From: Haematobia irritans
Taxonomy: Eukaryota > Arthropoda > Insecta > Diptera > Muscidae
Direction of reading: 5' to 3'
Length of the DNA: 64,000 nt
NCBI RefSeq assembly: GCF_050003625.1
Contig: NC_134397.1
Coordinates: 197,429,063-197,493,062 of the forward strand
The notes below the pieces were generated by a model that was not told the DNA's origin, searched no databases, and saw only the letters and a list, made by a program, of their open reading frames with translations. The first letter of the stretch is position 1. Every line of letters starts with the position of its first letter. Positions 35,331 through 49,900 of this stretch are shown here, piece after piece. Made by a program: the position numbers and the translations under genes.

Positions 35331-37968
35331 CCAAAGTTGCGAGAACAAAATGGATTCGTATTAGTATCAAGAATACTTGAATTCAACACAATTTCAAACA
35401 ATGGTAGGTTGAACTTCCTTTCAGTTCAAACCTTTTTTAAACACAACACTACACACACACCTAATCGACTATTTCGACACTTGAAATATTACTTAATTAT
35501 AGAAAGATGATAAATATATAGAAATAGGGCACGTTTTAGTCCATTTATAAGAAATGAAATTAAAAAAAAAATGAGCACCAAAATTTTTTGTAAATTAAAA
35601 GCACTATTTTGTCAGTGTGTTTTTTAGCTAAATTGTTTTTGATTATATTTTCACGCCTTCTTAAGATACGCAAATCTAGAAAATTAATATATAACATACG
35701 ATGTTACATCAGAAAATCATTAGGGAAACCTCGCTGTTATTGTAAAATGTAGGAAGAAACTGACAATTAACATTTTGCATGATCCCTGCCAACATTTTTT
35801 GAATTTGGGGGCGCTTCAGAGAATCCCCAATACGTCGAAAACAGTCGTATACGATATCCAAAACTCCTCGGAAAAGCGCCGTCACTATTGAGAAGTTGTA
35901 CCACGCCAAGTTACTACAAAAAAAGTATCGCATGAGTGCAATTATTAGGAGCCCTTCTGGATACATTTAGAAGGACGCCAATAAGAGCCCCTTCAAACAA
36001 TCAGACAAAGTGCATTTTAAGATAGTTTTAAAAGAATCATTGTGGTCAAGTAAAACACGATTGTTTAGATGTTTATTAATTTTATGAAACATTTATAAAT
36101 TCTCATAAATATAACATTTATACGGCTATCACATCACATTTAATACATTTTTATGCATTAATAAGAGATTTATGTTGAGTTACAAGTTGTAAGTTAAATG
36201 TTGTAGCGTCTATCAGCCAGTACTTTTATTACCAATGGAGGCAGCGTGTCTGGAAAAATATTTGAAAAACTATCACTATTCCATTTGGAAAGTCAAAAAT
36301 TGTTCACCAATTTACTTTTCACAATTTTAAGCGTAATAACTATGTTTTCAGCACTTTATTTTCGTTTTCATTGAAATAAATTATAATAAGCCAGTTGCGC
36401 TTGGTGTTTCACAAAATATAAAATGGCTCTTGTAACAATAGTGATGGCAAAATACTTTAATGCGAATAGTGATGGCAAAATACTATCACAGTTGGCGATT
36501 GTTGCAGTGTCACTTACGAGTCTGTGGTAGCGATGAGGATGAAATGGAACATTGAAATGCTGGCAGGGATGTAGTGACAGGGTCGTTTACTGTGAATAAA
36601 TGCTTTGTTCAGATTAGATTATTAGAAGAATGATGTTTCTTTGTCCATAAAAGTAGTTTCTTAAAATATCAATATGTAAATTATTTCGGGCCATCCGAAA
36701 TTCCTTTTATCCACAACACAAAAGAAAAACAAAGGTGACTGGGAATGATAATTTTATTTCTCTCACAATCGGAAAGTGGGTAGCCACCCTGAACTTTTTG
36801 ATTTGTAAAAAATGATCCATTTTATAGTAATAAACATATTTCATTCTTTATGTATCAATTTATATATCGTACCTATATTTTTTTAATATTGCTAACAAGA
36901 TGTTTTCAAACTTCACTAATAAGAAATGCATAATAATAGTAATACTAAATATAAGTTAGTACATATATTTGTATAAAAAACATTCCATTTGGAAGCGAAT
37001 TAAAAATAAGTACAATACCGTGTTTTGTAATTCATTTAATTGTTATAGTAAACTAAATTTTAAATTATGTGTAAATACATGGATTTACGCAAAAAACAAA
37101 ATGTGATTAGCTTGGTACTAAATTCTTTCATCATGGAAGATTTTCGAAAATGATTTTTCCGAAACACATTAAACTGCGTGATCCAAGTTTGTGCTAAATA
37201 TTTTCTTACAAATTTCATCATGAAGAACTAATATAGGTCCAAGCTTTAAAGGTGGAATTACATACCGTGCGTTAATCCATGAAATTGTTCATTTTTGCTA
37301 TTTCAGGCATTCCAACCGGGCTGTTGTTTTCAAAGGAAAAATTCAAATCTTCAATCAAGAGACAGATTAACGCATAATAAGTCCATCTTATAGAATTAAT
37401 TATCATTAATTGTATGCTAAAAAATATTATCTATATATTGAGCAGTAAAATATTCGGGGATAATTCCAATTTTATTCCGAAAAAATATACATGTTTGTGT
37501 AATACTTGATGTAAATAATATTTACATCTACAACTTTGTTTGCTCTATTTTTTTGAGATGACATTACATTACATTTCATCATATATTAATGTGTATTGCC
37601 CAAAGTTTTTCTGTTACAGATTTATAAAAACAAAATATATCTTTAAAGAAAACGAACTCAAATAATATGGCAGTATTAAGGATTGCGTGATATTCTCGAG
37701 ACCAACGTTTTAGTATTATATCTGTAAAGGTAGATTACAACAGCTAGGATTGTAATAAATTAATTTAAGACCACAACCACTTCATAAAAAAAATAAATAA
37801 AAAAAAAAACAAAGTTACAAATTTAGAATTGTTTGTAAATAAATATTATAGTAACTTAAAAAAAAAAGTTAATAACAAGTTAGGTCTACATTTTATGTTA
37901 ATAATTATGTATTTGTTTTGTTTCATTTAGGAAGAAAGTTTACTAATAAACTCTTCAAAACACTTGCA
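35331..37968. other. Noncoding flank between NSUN5 and UBASH3 (block B)
   Basis: NSUN5 and UBASH3 are both on the minus strand, so this is the UBASH3 3' flank and the NSUN5 upstream region. It holds repeat R (about 35780-36580) and otherwise AT-rich sequence. It is duplicated at 21395-24246 except for the MITE found only there. Confidence 0.6.
35780..36580 (+). repeat. Repeat R (source copy in block B)
   Basis: Shares long stretches with 55655-56710, including CCAAGTTACTACAAAAAAGT, GAAGGACGCCAATAAGAGCC-type text and CACAGTTGGCGATTGTTGCA. A third copy lies in block A and a short fragment at about 59905-60030. Noncoding; family unknown. Confidence 0.7.
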
Positions 37969-40900
37969 CTATGTGGCACTCAATGCATTCCATTCGAACC
38001 GCGGATTTTTCGAATGTGTGACTGGCAAACATTCAGGCTCCACTAATTTCCATTGACCATCAATGTGTTCAACATTTGCTAAACTACAATAAGGTATTTT
38101 ATGTATAACCTGTCGCAATTCGTTAGTGTTTCTTGGTGCTTCTCCTACTAATTGTCTGGTGCAGGTATCCAATGTAGTAGCATGAGCCACAATCAGAACA
38201 TTTCCAGCTTGAATGAGGAAAAATGTCAAAATTAATATAAATTACAGGAGTTATTTCTAACCAACTTACAAGTAGAATCAATAATTTTTCTTAAAACCTC
38301 ATAGTTACGTGTATAAAATTCTTCTGTTGTTTCCTTTATCGATTCATTGAGATTGTTAACGGTTACAAGTGGTTGATAATCCGAGTCAACATTATAATTT
38401 GCTGCTTTCAACTCATCTTTGCTAAGCCAATCGGGAACACCTTCGGGATACCATGCCATCCACTCAAATAATCCTGGTTCCAATTTAATTTTATGTCTAC
38501 CCGTTAGCTTAAGACCTTTATTTGATACGATAGATAAATTGATAATTCCATCATGTTTTTGTTTTTTTATTTATTGCACTTACCTTCCAATGCGCTGGTA
38601 CACGTTTGAATGCAACGATAAGCAGGCGAACAATACACATGATCGATTTGTACCCGAGCATCATACAATGCCTCTCCAATTAAACTAGCTTGATACACAC
38701 CTATATTTGTTAATGGAGAGTCATTCAGCCAACCATCAGGTAGGTTGTTTCTAAAAAATATCGAATAAACGAAATCAGTCGTAATTTCTAAATATAAGAT
38801 ATTGTTGGGAGTAATGACAAAAGAGTCTCTGTTAAATAAAAAGGCAGATTAATTACCTATATAAGCCTCTTTAGTTCTTGGTCGGTTTAAATAGAGGTGT
38901 CTATTTGTATTTAGGAACCGATATGAACCAGTTTTCGTATGGTGATTAGAGGGCCAAATTTCAAGCGGATGAATTTTGTTCCTCCATGGGGTTCTATATA
39001 TCATTATGGACCTATATGGACTAATCTTTGCATGATTGTTACAGAGCATATACTAACATCGCTTACCAAATTTCAACTCGGTCAGATGAAATTCGCTCCT
39101 CCAAGAGGTCCCGGAAATCAAATCTAGGGATCGGTTTATATGTGAGCTATATATAATTGTTGATCAATTGTTGCATCGTTGTTAGAGATCATAAGCTAAC
39201 GTCGCGCTGGTGACATTTCTGAGGGTTTCAAAGCTTCTCAAAGCCACCGTGGTGCAATGGTTAGCATGCCCGCCTTGCATAAACAAGGTCGTGGGTTCGA
39301 TTCCTGCTTCGACCGAACACCAAAAAAGTTTTTCAGCGGTGGATTATCCCACCTCAGTAATGCTGGTGACATTTCTGAGGGTTTCAAAGCTTCTCTAAGT
39401 GGTTTCACTGCAATGTGGAACGCCGTTCGGACTCGGCTATAAAAAGGAGGTCCCTTGTCATTGAGCTTAACATGGAAACGGGCAGCACTCAGTGATAAGA
39501 GAGAAGTTCACCAATGTGGTATCACAATGGACTGAATAGTCTAAGTGAGCCTGATACATCGGGCTGCCACCTAACCTAACCTCAAAGCTTCTCTAAGTGG
39601 TTTCACTGCAATGTGGAACGCCGTTCGGACTCGGCTATAAAAAGGAGGTCCCTTGTCATTGAGCTTAACATGGAATCGGGCAGCACTCAGTGATAAGAGA
39701 GAAGTTCACCAATGTGGTATCACAATGGACTGAATAGTCTAAGTGAGCGTGATACATTGGGCTGCCACCTAATCTAACCTAACCTAACGTCGCGTACCAA
39801 ATTGGATTGGATCGGATGAAATTTGCCAAGATGAATCGGAAGTCAAATATGGGGATCGGTTTAAATGGGGGCTATACCCGATAGAACCCGTTTATAGTAC
39901 CATCCGACCTACACCAATAAAAACTATTTGTGCCAAATTTCAAGTTGATAACTTGATTCGTTTGTCTGATTTTAACAAGCGGACCGTAATCGATAGAACG
40001 ACTCGGAATTTCACCACGGCCCAAAATACACATATATACTTTATTGGATCTGAGACCAATATTTCGATGTGTTGTAGGCGGAATGCCAAAGATAGTTTAC
40101 ACCCCATCCTATGGTAGAGTACATAATAAGCCATACACACAAAAAAAATTTTTTTTGATTCAATCACGAAATTAATTGATCCAAAGTTTTTTTATTGAAA
40201 TGTCTTCAATCACAGAAATGATAGTATCAATTAGAAAATTAATTGAAAGCCAATTCAAAATTTAATTTATCCAATTAAACAATGAATTGATACTTTTAAT
40301 TTTTGTGATAGATTTTTATTTGAGTTAAAAAATTTGTTGAATCAATTAAATTTTTAATTGAATATTTTTTAAAACTCAATTAAGACTTTAATTGGAAAAA
40401 TGTTCGTGAAATTTTTTTTGTGTATATTCGTTTTTTTTTTCGTTGCCGCTGTTCGCTTCGGTTCTTATACCAATCGAATGTTATCATTTCAGGGTATCTT
40501 GATTTTTCCAAATCATAGCGCCGAAAAGAATATTCAAATACGGATTTATTTTTCCTCATACACACAAACAAATTTTGTTGTCTTCAATCACGAAATTAAT
40601 TGATATAATTAATTTTTAATTGAAATCTCTTCAATCACAGAAATGATATTATCAATTAAAAAATTAATTAAAAGTCAATTAAAAAATTAATTAAAAGTCA
40701 ATTAAAAAATTAATTAAAGTCAATTAAAAAATTAATATTTTACTATTAATTTTTGTAATTGAATTTTAATTTGTTGAATCAATTAAATTTGTAATTGAAT
40801 ATTTTTTAAAACTCAATTAAGACTTTAATTGGAAAAATTTTCGTGAAATTTTTTTCTGTGTATTAATCAGTGAAATTATTAGGACAGCAGAAGTGTTGGA

Positions 40901-43900
40901 TAGTTCAATTGTATGCAACTTTAAAAGTTTTGGACTTATGAGGATGTGGAAATCCGAAATAGCTTTCTTCTTCCCAACAATTTTGGACAACATTTTTTTA
41001 TTTTTTTTACTTTATTTCAACTTTATTAGTAACATAGCCTCATAGAGGCCCTATTCATTACAAAATATAGGGCCATAAACGAAAATCAATAATGATAGGC
41101 TAATAAAGAAGCCATTGTATCATTACATGTACTATGTAGGTAGGTTAAATTTACTTCGTACATGTTGGTATGAAAAATCTGGCCATACTATTTATTATTA
41201 TATCCTTGTTTTTGACATTTACTTTTATACTTGTCATCACTACTTTAATTGTCATTGATCTCAGCTTCCGCTTTAAGTCTCTCTCTTGTTTAACATCTCT
41301 TAAAAGAAGCACGCATAATAAAACTCAACTCTCATTTTACTAATTTAATCGTGTTTTAATTAAACCATCACAACAGGTTATGGGCCCAGAGTCCGTTTAT
41401 TAAATTAGTTAAACCGTTTTGAGAGAAACAAGAATTGAATTTGTATAGAATGGCGTTTGCTACAAATTTTAATGTTGAAAAACTGATCGGAAGAGAGAAT
41501 TATGCATCGTGGTCATTTGCAGTGAAAAATCTACTTCAGCATGAAGAGTTATGGGATACGGTCCAAGGAATTTATCCCGCAGATGGAAGAGATGTCAAAG
41601 CTGACATAAAAGCAAAAACCAAAATTATTTTGTTAGTCGACAAAATTAATTATGTCCACATTGAAGATGCTGCGACTTCGAAGGAAGTTTGGGACAAATT
41701 AAAAGCCGCCTTTCCAGATTCTGGGTTGACCCGCCGTGTTGGTTTGTTGCGGCAGCTTATTACAACAACTTTTTCATCGTCCGAGAATATTGAAGAGTAT
41801 GTAAGCAAGATTGTGTCCACTGCTCATAAGTTGAAAGAAGTTGATATGCCAGTAAGCGACGAATGGATCGGAACATTACTCTTGGCAGGCTTACCAGAAG
41901 AATACGCGCCAATGATAATGGGTATTGAAAGCTCTGGAGTGAAGATTACGTGTGACTAAGCTTTTGCAAGATGTAAAAAACCCGAGTAGCAGCAACAGCG
42001 CAGCTTTTTTTACCGACAGGAAGAAGAAGAAAAATTTTCCAAATAAAAAAATCTTCGCTGCTTCAATTGCAATCGGTTTGGGCATATAGCAACTAACTGC
42101 AGAGACAAAAAGAAAATAGATAACATCAACAGCGCACATGGATTTTGCACTGTCTTTGTAGCTGGTGCCATTAATCCTAATGATTGGTTTGTAGACTCAG
42201 GCGCAAGTCTTCATATGTCGATGAGAGTGGATTGGTTTACAGAAGTAAAAGAGTCACATATCAAGGAAATTTTTGTGGCCAATAAGGAGCGACTGCCAGT
42301 AAAAGGTGTGGGTGACATAAAAATGCAGCTAAAAATTGATGGTGAATTGTTGGATATAACAATTTTTAACGTGCTTTATGTTCCCGAATTGACTGCAAAT
42401 CTCTTATCCGTCAGTCAAATTGTAAAAAGAGGCTACACCGTCGAATTTCTGGACAAAAAGTGTGTTATATCAAAAAATAACAAAATTGTGGCTACAGCTA
42501 GTCAGAAGGACAGTATGTATAAGTTGGATGGTCATACAAATCATATGTGCATGATTGCAAAAAGTGGAAGTTTTTCATTATGGCATGCCCGAATGGGACA
42601 TTTGAACCATCAAGATATGTTGAAGACACAGAAGCGTGTAAATGGAATGAAATTTGAGATGTCATTAACTGAAAAGTGTGTGTCGTGCCTTAAAGGCAAA
42701 ATGTCAAGAAAGCCGTTCAAAAAGTCTACGTCCAGTACAAAAGATTTACTTGAACTTGTGCATTCGGACCTTTGTGGCCCGATGGAGGAGACATCTATTG
42801 GAGGAGCTAAGTATTTTATGATTTTCATTGACGATTTTTCGCGTAAAATCTTCGTATATTTTTTGCAGGCAAAAACGGAAGTACCAGCATTATTTTTACA
42901 TTTTAAATCCCGTGTCGAGAATGAGACCGGCAAAAAGATTAAATGCTTGCGTACGGACAATGGCACGGAGTATTGTAATCAACAGCTGTCATCAATACTC
43001 ATCAACAGCGGAATACAGCATCAGACTACAGTACCGTATAGCCCACAGCAAAATGGGGCCGCCGAACGTGCTAACAGGACGATAGTTGAAAAGGCGCGCT
43101 GTATGTTATTTCATGCTGGATTACCAAAAAAGTTTTGGGCAGAAGCTGTTGCGAATGCCGTATATGTCATAAATCGTTCCGTTTCTGCCTCTGTTGCAAA
43201 AAATATTCCACAGAAAATGTGGACTGGCGAAGAATTAGATTTGTCGCACCTCCGAATTTTTGGTTGTCGAGCCATTGCATATGTACCCAAAGAGAAGAGG
43301 AAGAAATGGGATGCAAAATCACAAGAATTCGTATTCGTTGGCTATTGTGAAGACACCAAAGGCTATCGTCTTCTAGAACTAGATGGTTTACGTTTAGTAA
43401 AGAGCCGGGATGTAGAATTTTTTGAGGACGAGTTTCCCCAAAGACAATCAAATTCAGAATTCGATGGATATAAATTTCTTGATGTTGTTTACAAAATTGG
43501 TTGTCAACAAGAAAGTGATGGCACAGATGATGATACGACCAATGGTGATGGTACAAATGTCAGTGATGGTACAAATGGTGATGGTGGTACTGTTTGCTCC
43601 AACGTTTTTGAAGACACTGTTGAGTTGTCAACAGACAGTGAAAGCAGTGGTTCATTTTATGATCCCCCAGAACAAAATCAAGTTGAAACCGAATTGGAAA
43701 CAAACGAAAATAACACCGTCCGTCGTTCAGCTCGCACTCCAAAGCCTGTTCATATGAAAGACTATTATTTGTATTTAGTGGAGGCTGACGTTGTTGATGA
43801 TCCATTGTCTGTGGATGAAGCTTTAAATAGTGTTGAATATAAGCAGTGGAGGCAAGCCATGGTTGCGGAATACAAATCCTTAATGGACAACAACACCTGG

Positions 43901-46900
43901 GCATTGGTTGATTTACCTCCAAATACTAAACCTATAAAATGCAAATGGGTTTTCAAGAAAAAGCGTGACGAAAATGGATTTGTTCAGCGGTATAAGGCTC
44001 GATTAGTAATCAAGGGATGTTCGCAGAGACCTGGTATTGACTTTCAGGAGACTTATTCTCCAGTCGTTCGTTATACATCAATAAGATACTTATTGTCAAT
44101 AGCAGCCAAATACGATCTTGAAATTGAGCAGATGGATGCGGTAACCGCTTTTTTGCAAGGAGATTTAGATGAGCAAATATATATGGTGCCACCAGAGGGT
44201 GTATATAGCGATACCAATGGTAAGGTTTGCAAACTTAATAAGGCTATCTACGGTTTAAAACAAGCGAGTCGTCAGTGGAATATAAAATTGGATACCGTTT
44301 TGAAAAGTTTGAAACTGAAGCAGTCAAAATTAGACCCATGCATTTATTTTGATATTAGTGGCTCCAATATATTTATCATCGCCGTATATGTTGATGACCT
44401 GTTGATTTTTACTAATAACACTGAGCTTAAAAAAAAGGTGAAACAGGAACTTCAAAGAACATTTTCTATGAAAGATTTAGGAGAAGCGAAAAGTTGTGTT
44501 GGGCTACGAATACGAAGAGATCACCAGAAGGGTGAGATTTATATAGACCAGTCAACGTATGCTGCCGAATTTTTGAAACGATTTAATATGGATGAATGCA
44601 AACCAGTTTCGACGCCTTTTGATTTGAATGTAAAGCTAACAAAGCCTCGATCGGATTTAAAGTGCTCCGATAACATTCCGTATCAAGAAGCCATAGGCTG
44701 TCTTCTATATTTGGTTCAAGGAACACGACCGGACTTGGCATACGCAGTGAATTATCTGAGTAAGTTCAACAATAATTTTGATAATTCGCATTGGACAGCT
44801 GTGAAGCGTATCTTTAGGTACCTTAAGGGTACAATAGATACAAAAATTACCTACAAGAAAAATGCTGATTTTGAAATATGTGGATATTGCGATGCCGACT
44901 ATGCTAGTGATTTGTCAGATAGAAGATCGTGCACAGGGTATGTGTTTATTCATCAAGGAGCTATTAGCTGGAACAGCAAGCGACAAACTACAGTAGCCTT
45001 ATCCACGACAGAAGCGGAGTACATGGCTATGGCAGCAGCTGTACAGGAGGCCGAGTGGTTGCGGCAATTTCAACAAGACTTGTTTGAAAATTTAAATGAT
45101 GGCGGCATATTAATCTATTGTGACAATAAAAGTGCCTTAAACCTGGCATCGACGGATGCCTATCATGCTCGTTCAAAGCACATAGACGTGCGTCATCATT
45201 TTGTTCGGGAAAAATTAAACGATGGTCATATAAGGCTTCAATATGAATCGTCAGAGAATATGGCGGCTGATTTTCTTACAAAACCAGTGACTAAGGAAAA
45301 ACTCTTCAAATGTGCCTCGATATTGGGACTTACATTTGTATAGCCAGCTTTTAGTGGAGGTGTTGGTATGAAAAATCTGGCCATACTATTTATTATTATA
45401 TCCTTGTTTTTGACATTTACTTTTATACTTGTCATCACTACTTTAATTGTCATTGATCTCAGCTTCCGCTTTAAGTCTCTCTCTTGTTTAACATCTCTTA
45501 AAAGAAGCACGCATAATAAAACTCAACTCTCATTTAACTAATTTAATCGTGTTTTAATTAAACCATCACAACAGTACAACAACATTCCCGAGTGCGCAAA
45601 ATAGATGACAAATGCATATAAAAATTTACAAAAATAGATGAAACAATTTAAGGGAACTAATTTCAACGATTTATGATAGCATATAGTAAGGATAGTCGGT
45701 ATTTTACGGTTTATCCAGTCTCAGGGTATTATTATAGGATATAAAACCAATATTTGGGCTTGATAAAGACTAAAACTTACCGTTTTGGCAGAGTTTTTGG
45801 CATATTCAAGTCTTTGCGCATATAAGTATTGAACTCATCAAAGCAATACGGAATCCAAGTGCCAAATGTAAAATCAACTCTTTCGCCGTGACGCATTATA
45901 TAAACTCGTCTATTTTTCGAAGACAAAGAGACAGAGTTATCAGCTGAATGTTGACTCAGTGTATCATCTGGTTTAGGTGGAGCCGATTGCAGCGGCTCAA
46001 CTTTAATGTCACCACATGCATTTGGAGTTGACATACTGTTTGGAGTAATTTCTATCAAAGGCGTTGCCTGTTGTTGATGATGAGAATTATTATTGGCTAT
46101 GGTAGGTAAATCCAAACAGGGTTTTAGAGTTTTGCGTAGATACTTTTCAACACTTTGTTCAGAATCCTCGTTAAATGATGAGCCTTCAATAAGTTCGGCT
46201 GCATGTATACCAACTAAAATTGAATAAAAAATAAATGAATAACAATTGCACTTAGTGAATTATAAGTAAGATTTCGTACTTTGCGTTGAATCACGATGGT
46301 GTCGATGGTGTTCCTCTGTTTCTGTTGATAAACTACGCCCATCAACTAAATCACATTCTTCATTCGAGGTCAAAGAAGGAGTTATTGATTTAGACAAACG
46401 AACTACACGATGCAAAGTCCATGCATCTGATTCCGCTGTTCTTTCGGTGTAGTTTACGGGCAAGTGACCTTGAGCTCCAGTTAACCAAGATATGCCTTCA
46501 GCCCAGCCGTCAGAAGAGTTGTCAACAGCGTCACTATTCAAATAGATATAATCTCCAATACGCAATTCAAGTTCATCGATTTCATGAGGACTATGTGGAT
46601 AGACGACTTTTTGCACCTATCAGACGAAGAAAAAACATTGCCACACATTTAGCTTCAAACTTAAAATTTCGCCATACTCTATTTTTGTTTTGTATTCATA
46701 TCATAAAATTAACTTTATCGATAAACGTTAATATTAACAACAAAAACACAAAAGTTATAGTATTTGAAATTTGTATATACTTGTTTTGTAGCCAATCTGG
46801 GATCACGCGAATACAGTCGTAGTTCCCAATTGGAGGCACATGATGCGTCTAGTGATTCCACTAAAGTTTTCAGTGCATTGAATTGGCTCTGCGGAAATTG

Positions 46901-49900
46901 ATACGCTAAAGTCAGGTGCAATGATTTCACGTGTGGCTCCAAGGAAATTGCTATTTGTTTGTTTGTCATTTATTTGTAGATATTTTTTTTTAATTATTGT
47001 TGCATTGTATGTAAAAAAAGGAAAGAAAAAGAACGAACAACAATAATAATACAGAGTGTGAAAAATATGCAACGAATAATAGGCAAATATGTTTATTTTC
47101 TACACGTACTTATAGTTTTTAAATAGAGTATATAGTATATTGTGGTATACGAAAAAAAAGCAACACATCTACTATGATGTGTAGATAGAGTATCAAATGT
47201 ACTACTGAAATGAAATGTAAAGAAAACGGAAAGCACAACCCATATTCTATACTATACATACTACATAGAGCCAAAACTAAAGAAGAAATGTGTGTCAAGT
47301 AGTATAAAAACTACGTAAACATGCTTGAAAGCTAATTACTTTAAATTATACATTGGTTTATATATTTGCATGTGTATAACTTATATAGGTAGTATAAAAT
47401 ATTTTGAAAGTTGGTTTAAAAGGATGTTCAGAACCATGATGGATCGGAACAAATGCACAAAAATATATATTTAACATTAAACTCTGACAAAATTTAAAAT
47501 ATATCAGTCGTGTAAAAACTTTGCTATAGGTAAAGCGTAAAATTGGTAAATATATTATTTTATATGCGAGAACTATCCCTTTACACGGAATGTCCATAGA
47601 TCTAGTCACCGTGTAAATGTTGGTATGGTGATGTATGTAATATATCATATAAAGGGGTGGGCTACCAACGGGAATTGAACATGGCTTTTCAACTAGCATA
47701 ATGCCACAACATTAATACGATATATATTGACAGGATATTAAGAATGTGTGCATTGTCTAAATTTCAAATAACATCTAAACGCTGGATATTCTACCGTAAG
47801 CAATATATAAGATTGTCGTCATCTAGTATTATACCCTCCACCATAGGATGGGGGGTATATTAACTTTGTCATTCCGTTTGTAACACATCGAAATATTGCT
47901 CTAAGACCCCATAAAGTATATATATTCTGGGTCGTTGTGAAATTCTGAGTCGATCTGAGCATGTCCGTCCGTCCGTCTGTTGAAATCACGCTAACTTCCG
48001 AACGAAACAAGCTATCGACTTGAAACTTGGCACAAGTAGTTGTTATTGATGTAGGTCGGATGGTATTGCAAATGGGCCATATCGGTCCACTTTTACGTAT
48101 AGCCCCCATATAAACGGACCCCCAAATTTGGCTTGCGGGGCCTCTAAGAGAAGCAAATTTCATCCGATCCGGCCGAAATTCGGTACATGGTGTTAGTATA
48201 TGGTCTCTAACAACCATGCAAAAATTGGTCCACATCGGTCCATAATTATATATAGCCCCCATATAAACCGATCCCGAGATTTGGTTTTGGAGGCTCTTGG
48301 AGAAGTAAATTTCATCCGAGTTGAAATTTGTGGATGACAGTCTTTCGTAGAAGTTTCTACGCAAACCATGGTGGAGGGTACATAAGAATTTACGGCCGTA
48401 TATACTTGTTTTTCAATAAGATATTCTTTTTGTTGTTATTTCGTCTTGGAATTTTATGTCTCCTCGGATTTATCACCTTGGATTTATAATCCTTAAACAA
48501 GTGCGAATAATTGCAGTTAATTGATATACCCATAGGCAACTCATCACTCTATAAAAGGAAAATATTTGTTTGATTCAGTCACAAAACTAATTGATTACGA
48601 AATCATCCTCTCAGAAGTGGACATCCACAGAAAAATTAAGATTTTTTTTAAAGATTTGGATGGAATTTTTAATTTTTTTTTGGAGGGGGGGGGGGGGGGG
48701 GTAATCACGAATTAACATCCTTTTCGCTATATGACTGTTAGTTTAGGTATGATGAGCAAAAGTAATTTTTCATAAAAAAAATAGATTTATTTAGGAATTA
48801 AAGGGTGGTTAAATTGTAAGGGCCGATGTTGAATGTGAACCACACCTAAACGCCAAGTTGTTTTCCGAATTTTGTTTGACATTTCTCTATTTCAGACTTA
48901 CTCAATTTGAACCATGGAGAGATACACAATCCAACAACGTGTTAAATGGTTCCAAGAAATGGCAACAGTGTATGATCAATTTTCGAAGAAAATCATCTTC
49001 AGTGATGAGGCACATTTTCACCTCAGTGGATTCGTCAATGAACAGAAATGCCGCATTTGGGCGAATGAGAATCCAAGAGTGATTGTCGAAAAAGCAATGC
49101 ACCCACAAAGAGTGACTGTTTGGTGCGGTTTATGGGCTGGCGGCATCATTGGGCCGTATTTTTTCCAAAATGAGGCCGGTCAGGCAGTTACTGTGAATGG
49201 TGTTCGCTATCGTGAGATGATAACGAACTTTTTATGGCCCGAATTGGAAGATATGGATGTGGACGATATGTGGTTTCAACAGGACGGTTTCAGCACTAGC
49301 CACACACCAAACGAAACAATGGCTCTTTTACGCAACAAATTCAATGGCCGTGTTATTTCACGTAATGGCGATGTCAATTGGCCGCCAAGATCATGTGATT
49401 TGACACCGTTGGACTTTTTTCTTTGGGGTTATTGGAAAGAAAAGGTGTACGTCGATAAGCCAGCAACAATTCAAGAGCTAAAGGATGAGATAATTCGGCA
49501 CATTAACGGCATAGAACCTCCATTATGCCTCAGCGTCATCGAAAATTTGGACCATCGGATGAAGGTGTGCCACCGAGGTCGCGGCGCCCATTTGGCCGAT
49601 ATTTTGTTCCATACATAATTGGGTAATACCAATATATCATAATAAAATAAAATTACAATAATTTCCTAAATAGTTTGTGTTTTGTTCAAAATCAACATCG
49701 GCCCTTGAAATTTTAACCACACTTTGATGGTATTTTAAATTTTTGGGGGGTTATCTCGAATTAACTTTCTATTCGCTCTAAATCGCTTGGTTTAAGAGAT
49801 ATACACAAAGTAAGTTTTTTTCTACCAGTTATAAGAGGTTAGTTTTAAGTCTGCTAAAAACAGCAGTCGATGTCTGCCGTTATATTTTTGTTCTTCTGGG

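Larger units (their letters stand above)
41163..45573 (+). mobile_element. Ty1/copia LTR retrotransposon, nearly intact
   Basis: Two 213-bp LTRs (41163-41375 and 45361-45573), beginning TGTTGGTATG and ending CATCACAACA, differ at one site. A 5-bp target duplication GTACA flanks the element (41158-41162 and 45574-45578). The primer-binding site GGTTATGGGCCCAG starts at 41376 and matches the internal initiator-Met tRNA site used by copia elements. A purine-rich tract (TTAGTGGAGG) precedes the 3' LTR. It lies on the plus strand in UBASH3 intron 6, antisense to the host gene. Gag is interrupted; pol is open. Confidence 0.95.

Noticed and set aside
39240..39320. Possible tRNA gene (A and B boxes)
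   Set aside because: The boxes belong to the SINE head; the sequence does not fold as a full tRNA and continues into the SINE body.
47819..48364. 181-codon minus-strand frame
   Set aside because: Lies wholly in the TACCCTCCACCAT repeat, and frames in other copies are broken.
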